Positions 57,989-64,000 of a stretch of DNA of 64,000 nt are shown in pieces. The stretch comes from Hysterangium stoloniferum (taxonomy: Eukaryota; Basidiomycota; Agaricomycetes; Hysterangiales; Hysterangiaceae): positions 434,001-498,000 of the forward strand of contig WHVD01000025.1 of the NCBI GenBank assembly GCA_015178975.1, given 5' to 3'. The notes under the pieces were generated by a model that did not search any database, was not told the DNA's origin, and saw nothing but the letters and a program-made list of their open reading frames with translations. Position 1 is the first letter of the stretch; the number at the start of each line of letters is the position of its first letter. The position numbers and the translations under genes were made by a program.

Positions 57989-58955
57989 TTAATGCAACAG
58001 AATAGCAAGTATTATGGCTAATCCAATGGTTCGAAGGGCGATGCCGAGATTGTGAGCGATTACATGAGAAGCAACGAAGGGATGCGGGCGACTTGAGGAA
58101 GCTTGGTGTGTCAAATCAGGTTGTGCTGGTTGGAGGGGTACTTTTGATATATATTGAGGGAAGATACTGTCGGTATCCTCGGATCCGGCATGAGAATAAT
58201 ATAAATCGGGATCATCTTCAATGAAGTCGTTCCACGGCCGTCGGAGCAGTGTCGGTGTTGGTGTTCCAGATGAGAGATACTCAGATACAGGTGAATTTAA
58301 TCTTGGGTCATGATCGGGTTCACTGCATGGGGTTGAAGGACGTCGTGATGACATAGGGGTGTATGTCTGATGATGTAGCTCGTCCCGAGAGAAAATGGGT
58401 ATGATGTCTTGTGCTGGCGTACAATGTGTCTTGCACACAGGACACCGTGAGTCTCGAGAAAGCCACTAAGAACGAATGTGTCAATATGGCATTCACTACC
58501 ATAAAAGGATCGCAGGTACTTGGCATAAATGCACTCGGCAATACAGATGTCCACATCTTGTCACGCATGGATCCTCCGATGTTTCTTTACTATTAGAAAG
58601 CATTAAGTGGATTAATCACGCCATTAAAACATACACAAACGCACCATAGTCGGCAATTCCACCCTCGCTCAATGAATTGATTCACCTCCTGCAGATCTGA
58701 CGGTTCATACTTCGAGAAGTAGTGTCGAGCCGCATTGGCCTTTTCCCCTTGAAACCCATCCCATGCATCCTCGTGCTTTTGATCATACCCCAGCCTCGCA
58801 ACATGTTCGATCGACTGTGATATCCCAAGCTGGTTCACGTCACCGTCCGTCATCACTGGCTCTCTCACATTGTTGATACCATCCATGGTCAAAGTCAATC
58901 GTCCAGCCATTCCGGGATGTGGATTTTGGGGACTATGCTTCGATACCGTAGACAT
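57989..58955 (-). CDS. RING-finger protein with C-terminal membrane anchor (RNF5/RMA1-like)
   Basis: Exons 58955-58645, 58589-58520 and 58465-57989; GT/AG introns, phases agree, 858 nt (285 residues). The RING is assembled across all three exons: 'CRLC' at the end of exon 1, 'PCVTRCGHLYC' in exon 2, and 'WLSRDSRCPVCK' in exon 3. Exon 3 continues with a polar, proline-rich linker and ends in a hydrophobic segment 'GIALRTIGLAIILAILLH', a likely tail anchor. RNF5/RNF185-type proteins are ER-membrane E3 ubiquitin ligases in protein quality control, which fits RING-linker-tail-anchor order. The sixth zinc ligand appears as histidine ('CRVH' for the usual C-x2-C). An alternative exon-2 splice could change this, so the model is less sure there. 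Confidence 0.75.
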
Positions 58956-60530
58956 ATTTAAAGGGAGTGGGGGGTGAACAGGGGGAACTTACATGAGCGT
59001 TACATGTGTGAAATCGATGCTGCCATGAGGACCGACGTCAGGACTCTAGCTGAGCTTGAAAACCTGAGTCACTGTTTTTTTCTGCAGGTACAACAGATCT
59101 GAATGTACCGGGAGCTGTCAATATAGTATTTACACCTATTCCTTCATGCATCTATACAATATAACCCGTATTCAGCACCAAAGAATGTAGAGATTTAATT
59201 GGGGGCTTATTTCCGGGATATATATTAGTTCAATTCAAGAGGTCATGCAAACCTCACCCGTGAAATGGATACCGGAGATAGACACTCCAAAGTGTATTGC
59301 CGATATGAGATATCAGGTGGCAAGTATTTATAATATTGGTCTAATGAGGAAGCAGTCTTCCATTTCCGTCCAAGGCATCGTCAATGCTCAACTTCTGCCA
59401 GCAGCCGAGCACCAAGTTCGGATCTCACACGACACGCATGATGGCATGTGATTATGGCCAGGTGACCCTGGCGTCAAACATTGCCATATGAAGAAGTTCC
59501 TTCTGGCTTTTCCTGTCCGTAAGCAGCCGTCCTTCAAGCGGGGTTCCAATTAGTGTCAACCTTTAAAGAGTCCGAGGATGTTCTTACAGTGCTATTCATA
59601 ATTATACGGAATCATCTTTGTGTTCCGGGACACCTGATACCGCCCTCATGTCACTAATTAAGTTCCGACGGGTCCACTATGCTCCGCGGAAGGCCAAAAT
59701 GACTGCAAAGCCTTGAAAGGCTAAGAATTTCTGTAAGCACTCAGCGTCACACAACGTTACATATGCATATGTCACACCGCCTAGGCAAAATCCAAACTTT
59801 GGTCAGATAAAATAATATTCAGAAAATTTTACTCTATTACTACATACAGCTCAATCTTATATCCTTTATTAATTATTTGGGATGGCTATCTCCCATGTAA
59901 AAATTATGTGCAGTCTATAATAAATAAACTCAGTGATATAGTTGCGAGTACCTAAGGCGGAGTTCAAAATTTAAAAAAATCCCGCCACAGACAAATTGTG
60001 CCATATCTCCAGAATGATAGGCAATTAAGACATATTAACATGCTTGGCACGCGCTAGATTTGCGGGGAAATATTGCGTGAAAATTGCGAACCTCGTAGCT
60101 CTCTCAATAATTGACCAATTGCCTTGTAACTTCATATATGTATTTTACTACTATATATCTAGTATATTTTGATGTTATACCTCCACAATTTATTAAAAAT
60201 AATATGAGTTGCTTATTGTAATACACAATCTACAAGTGGGTAATAGACTTGTAATAATAGTACTTGTTTGTCAATCAATGTGTCAGTTAGTGAATCACCT
60301 TCTGACATGATAGGTAGGATGGTAGTTTAGGTATACACTGGTTCTGGCATGCATTAACCTCAGAAAACATGGTCCACAATTAGCATCCTCCTATGAAAAA
60401 GTGAGAAATGGGTGAACCGCTCCTAGGAAAAGGGTGGTTTCATCACCAGTTCCAACACAAATTTTGTTAAATTATGTTGCAAGCTCGATGTGCAGGGGAT
60501 TGAGAAGCGACTGTAAATATATCCTTGTTA
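58956..60530. other. Intergenic, no gene seen
   Basis: Upstream region of the RING gene, then AT-rich sequence after about 59780. A frame at 59245-59451 shows no features. Confidence 0.4.
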
Positions 60531-60539
60531 TTTTGACTG

Positions 60540-61412
60540 ACTCATCTCGCTAATGTGATCAGTGATTGTTTTCACACACTCCATGCTACTGGTGATCCAT
60601 GTAAGAGGACAATGTATCCCATCATTAAATGCCGGTGTGGCTGTGAAGCCCAGTCTGCATCTACAAAGGCTTCAAGACTTTTGTCTGTCATCCCTAAGGT
60701 AAGTTTCAACTGTTTTAATCCTTTTAGATGACAAATGGCATGTTTTGCAGCTTCCCAATGTATGTGCATGGGATTTTGCATAAATTGTAATGGTATTGAT
60801 ACCGTAAATGCAATATCAGGTCATGTGCTTGTTGCAGCATACATTAGTGAGTGAATTGCTTGCTGATAAGGTACAGTAAGTGCTTTTGATATCAACTTGG
60901 TGTATTTCCCAGTTGTGCTGAGCTGCCATTGTTAGGATGACTCAAATTGTGAACATATTTGAGGTACATAGGTGCAAAAGTTTCAGAATAATCAATGCCA
61001 TGTTGTTGATGCTGACCATTTGCAACTAGTCACACTTGTAATTTTAGTTTCTCACCATCTGGTCCTTGCTTCATTGCTAAGACAAAGTGACAGGGGATGA
61101 TGTTTGCATGTTGTGGTGGGTCTATTATTTTCCAAGTTCCGAGTTTCTCCAACTGGCCAATTTCATAGTCAATTGCCTCTTGCCATTCCTTGACATCTGG
61201 CCCATTCAATGCTTCTTGTAAAGTGAGTTCAGGATCAGTGGCTGCTAAAGCCCATTGAATTGAGTTATATTGGAGTTCAAGTGATGCAATGGAATGGAGG
61301 CTCTTTGCCCTTCATTAGGGTTTTATAATGCCCTGTGGGTGGCTGTTCTTGAGTTGGTCTTGGGGTTTGTGGTGTGGGAAGTGGTTGTGGAGCTTGTGGT
61401 GAAGTTTTCAGG
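60540..61412 (-). pseudogene. Ty1/copia reverse transcriptase and RNase H relic
   Basis: Minus strand: 'GPDVKEWQEAIDYEIGQLEK' and 'IIPCHFVLAMKQGPDGEKLK', then 'HGIDYSETFAPMYLKYVH' (about 61205-60960), the start of a copia RT; then a gap; then RNase H 'WEAAKHAICHLKGLKQLKL' and 'EAFVDADWASQPHRHLMMGY' (about 60755-60620). The central RT with the catalytic aspartates is missing, so the element is internally deleted. It continues upstream beyond the LTR insertion at 63060. Confidence 0.8.
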
Positions 61413-61417
61413 GTTTC

Positions 61418-63059
61418 TGTTATGACCAGAAAACCTGCCGGACTCTGGGCACTAACTTATATGCACCCACACCCTACACGCACCAGTTATCAGTTTACCA
61501 GAATACCTGCCAGACTCCAGATGTCAGACCTGTCCATGCTCGACCTTCATCACTTCATGTATCAGTCACTGGGATACCTGCGGAACCTGCTCCTGTCTAT
61601 CTGTTAGGGTATGTACACAGCGAGTTTCTGGAGAAACCCACAGGATATCCGGTAGGACTTGGCTTCAGCTTATAGGCTGTGCCCTCACGAGATTGTGTTG
61701 TCCAATTTCAGACAGGCTGACAGGAATCCTGGGGAGTCCAGGCAGGGTTCATGGGTTGAGAGGTTGGGGAGTCGAGATAAATAAGAGAGATAGATGCGTC
61801 AGAGCCTGTGGGCTCTGACTAGTGAGAGCAGTGTAATTCAGGAGTTTAGAGTGGAAAATGTATTAGATTACTGGGGGGAATCTAAGCCGATTTTCTGACT
61901 GGATTGTATGTACAACATCTGCCAGACTATATAGACCATGGAATGAATAACATTCCAAATCCAGTAATGATGAAATGAAACTAGCAAAACATGAAACAAG
62001 AATAGTAAACACCAAATTTGGTGTTAGGAATGGGACGGAATGGAGTGGAGTCTGAATTGTGACAAATAATAAACCATAACGGGAAATGGAGTGGGAGCGG
62101 AGTCTGAATCATGACAGGTCATTTGACTAAAATGGGAATGGGGCTCAGTTAGAGAGATGATGGGTTTTCCGAGTGGGGTCTGGTGACTGATGTGTGGGAT
62201 GAGGTCAGACATAGACAGGGACAGAGTTCAGTGGGTATTCTGGTGACTGATACACGACGTAATGAAGTTGAACAGTGGGTATTCTGGTAAACTGACAATC
62301 AGTGTGTATAGGGTGTGGGTGTGTATAAGTTAGTGCCCGGAGTCCAGCAGGAATTCCGGTTGTAACACAATCTCCGACCCTGTCCCATATACCAGTCACT
62401 GGACTCCGCTCGGAAAACCTGTCAGCTCTCTAACTGAGCCCCATTCCCATTATGGACAAATGACCTGTCACAATTTGGACCCCACTCCTGCTCTGTTCCC
62501 ATTATGGTCTAATGACCTGTCACGTTTTGGACCCCACTCTGCTCCATTCTGTTCCTAACACCAAATCTGGTGTTTACTTATCTCATTTCATGATTACTTG
62601 TTTGGATCTCATTATTACCAGATTTGGTACTGCATACACTCAGCAGTCTATATAAACTAGCTAATGTTGTACATACAATCTGGTCAGAAAATCAACTAAG
62701 TTCTCAGCTTATGTTTCCTGCTCTATCCCTCTTTGAAACACTGCTATTTATCCTGTCGGAGCCCATGGGCTCCAACCTATCTATCTCTCGACCTCCAACT
62801 CTCAACCTCCAACTCAATCAGTTACTAAACCTCTGACTCATCACCACCTGACCCCTCGACCTCTGCAGATTTCCTGCAGTCAACCCTCACCTCTCAACTC
62901 ACCAACTACTCCTGGACTCCCCAGGATTCCCATCTGCCTGTCTGAAATTGGACAACACGATCTCATGAGAATGCAGCCTATAAGCTGAAGCCACATCCTA
63001 CCAGCTTTCCCATGGGTTTCTCTGGAAACCCTCTGATAAGCTCTGCACGCTTCTTAACA
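61418..63059 (+). mobile_element. Solo LTR, family A, split by another family-A LTR
   Basis: Left part 61418-61601 begins TGTTATGACC; right part 62368-63059 ends TTCTTAACA. Flanks GTTTC (61413-61417) and GTTTT (63060-63064) are a target duplication with one change. Together the parts make about 870 bp collinear with 4325-5128. It lies between the integrase and RT segments of the copia relic. Confidence 0.9.
61602..62367 (-). mobile_element. Solo LTR, family A, nested in opposite orientation
   Basis: 766 bp, left end TGTTAGGGTATG, right end CGGTTGTAACA; flanks CTATC/CAATC (one change). It was inserted into an existing family-A LTR, creating a large inverted arrangement of related sequences. 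Confidence 0.9.
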
Positions 63060-63074
63060 GTTTTGGTTAGTTCG

Positions 63075-63530
63075 GGTTGCTATGGTATGATGTTCTGAAT
63101 GTTATCTGATTCTGGTGTTCCTATAGACTCCCCCTCATTCAGCATATCATCTATGACAGTGACTGTTGGCAGGATGAAACTGACATACTGTTCAATAGAT
63201 ACTTATCTCTTCTCTGGCCAGTAAATGTGATATCCCTTGCTTTGTTCATCAACTCCAACAAATAAGGCTTCTTCAGCTTGTGGTTCAAGTTTCCCAGTAT
63301 CTGGGAAGTGAATATATGTAGACTTGAGCACCAAATCCATGTGCCTGTGCTAAATTCAGCCTAGCTTTATTGATGAGGTCATAAGGGGTATGTCCAGGAA
63401 TTGCATGTGAGGGTAAGTGGTTCTTTAACCAAGTCACATAATTGATTGCCTCAGCCCACAGGTACTTTGGAAGGTTTCATGCTAATAGAAGAGGTGGTCC
63501 TGTGAGGTATCAGCTTTATCTCATAAGGTT
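63075..63530 (-). pseudogene. Ty1/copia integrase C-terminal relic
   Basis: Minus strand: 'PSKYLWAEAINYVTWLKNHL', 'GHTPYDLINKARLNL', 'AHGFGAQVYIHFPDTGKLEP' and 'FVGVDEQSKGYHIYWP'. This W-A-E-A...N..P...TPY...FG...Y...K.....FVG pattern is the C-terminal part of copia integrase, just upstream of the RT relic at 61412 once the LTRs are removed. Confidence 0.8.
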
Positions 63531-64000
63531 CTCTTAATTTTCTTTGAATTAATAAGTATTTTTTCAAATTTATTGTATTTTTATTATATTTTTATTGTGA
63601 AATATAAGGCCTAGTTCCTTTTAACTTCACATAATAATAGCATGTATGAGCTCATATAATGCTATTATATCTTATTTAATTTATTATAATTTTTAACTAA
63701 TTATTTATCTTTTATTTACTTAGTTATTGCTTCCTGGCATATTGCTTTGCATGTGTGCATTTTTTTTTTTGTGTCACGTGACCTGTTACTTAAGCAAACC
63801 TTGGCATTTGATTCCGACCCGGATCTTGGCCTCTGAACCTTCCAGTTCAGGCTTAGAGTAGAACCCTTGTCTCAGACATGGGAGTTATATGATAGAAAAA
63901 GGGTAATAAATAGTTAGACATGATATCATAAAATAATTAAATAGTTAAATAATTAGTTATCAAAATGTATGTATATAAGTGTTGACTTTTCTGGGATTTC
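63531..64000. other. AT-rich, no gene seen
   Basis: AT-rich sequence to about 63760, then 'gtgtcacgtgacctgttact' and mixed sequence to the window edge. Nothing coding is supported. Confidence 0.4.

Overview
This 64 kb window comes from the nuclear genome of a basidiomycete fungus, almost certainly an Agaricomycete. The evidence is: short spliceosomal introns of about 45-70 nt with GTRNGT donors; a DUF6533-type seven-helix membrane protein; a gene with a DUF6532-like C-terminal region; Plavaka-family DNA transposons; Ty3 (chromodomain), Ty1/copia, LINE and Tc1/mariner remains; and a fungal ELP1 gene. Most of the window is transposable-element sequence. Host genes sit in small islands.

Layout: 1-1.35 kb holds simple tandem arrays. 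1.8-9.9 kb is a pile of element relics: a decayed family-A LTR, a Plavaka relic split by a solo LTR, and a Ty3 LTR with broken gag. 10.1-13.1 kb is a complete but non-coding LTR element. 13.8-15.2 kb is an intact nine-exon DUF6533 gene. 16.3-17.9 kb is a LINE tail followed by a miniature LTR element carrying an antisense, intron-bearing ABC-transporter fragment. 18.1-22.9 kb is a Plavaka transposase pseudogene holding a 1.05-kb miniature LTR element. 22.9-23.6 kb is a copia 5' end. 24.4-27.1 kb is a spliced DUF6532-like gene whose last codons were displaced by an LTR. 27.06-41.6 kb is a nested structure: a solo LTR split by a 13.85-kb Ty3 retrotransposon, which itself holds a solo LTR and a Tc1/mariner element. 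41.7-45.5 kb holds two more Tc1/mariner elements, one with a 17-bp satellite and a solo LTR. 46-48 kb has a tRNA-like sequence and copia gag debris. 49.4-59 kb is the main gene island: an unknown protein, ELP1 (17 exons, all phases closing) and a RING-finger protein, all on the minus strand. 60.5-63.5 kb is a copia pol relic interrupted by two family-A LTRs, one inside the other in opposite orientation.

Two LTR families recur and date the insertions. Family A has TGTTA...TAACA ends, is about 770-870 bp long, and is seen only as solo LTRs or fragments. Family B has TGTGA...TCACA ends and is the LTR of the Ty3 chromodomain element. Five-bp target duplications are readable at most insertions. 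Removing each insertion in turn restores the reading frame of the host sequence, so the order of events can be worked out. Exon boundaries were derived by hand from splice motifs and phase; no alignment or search was run, so family names rest on motif recognition.
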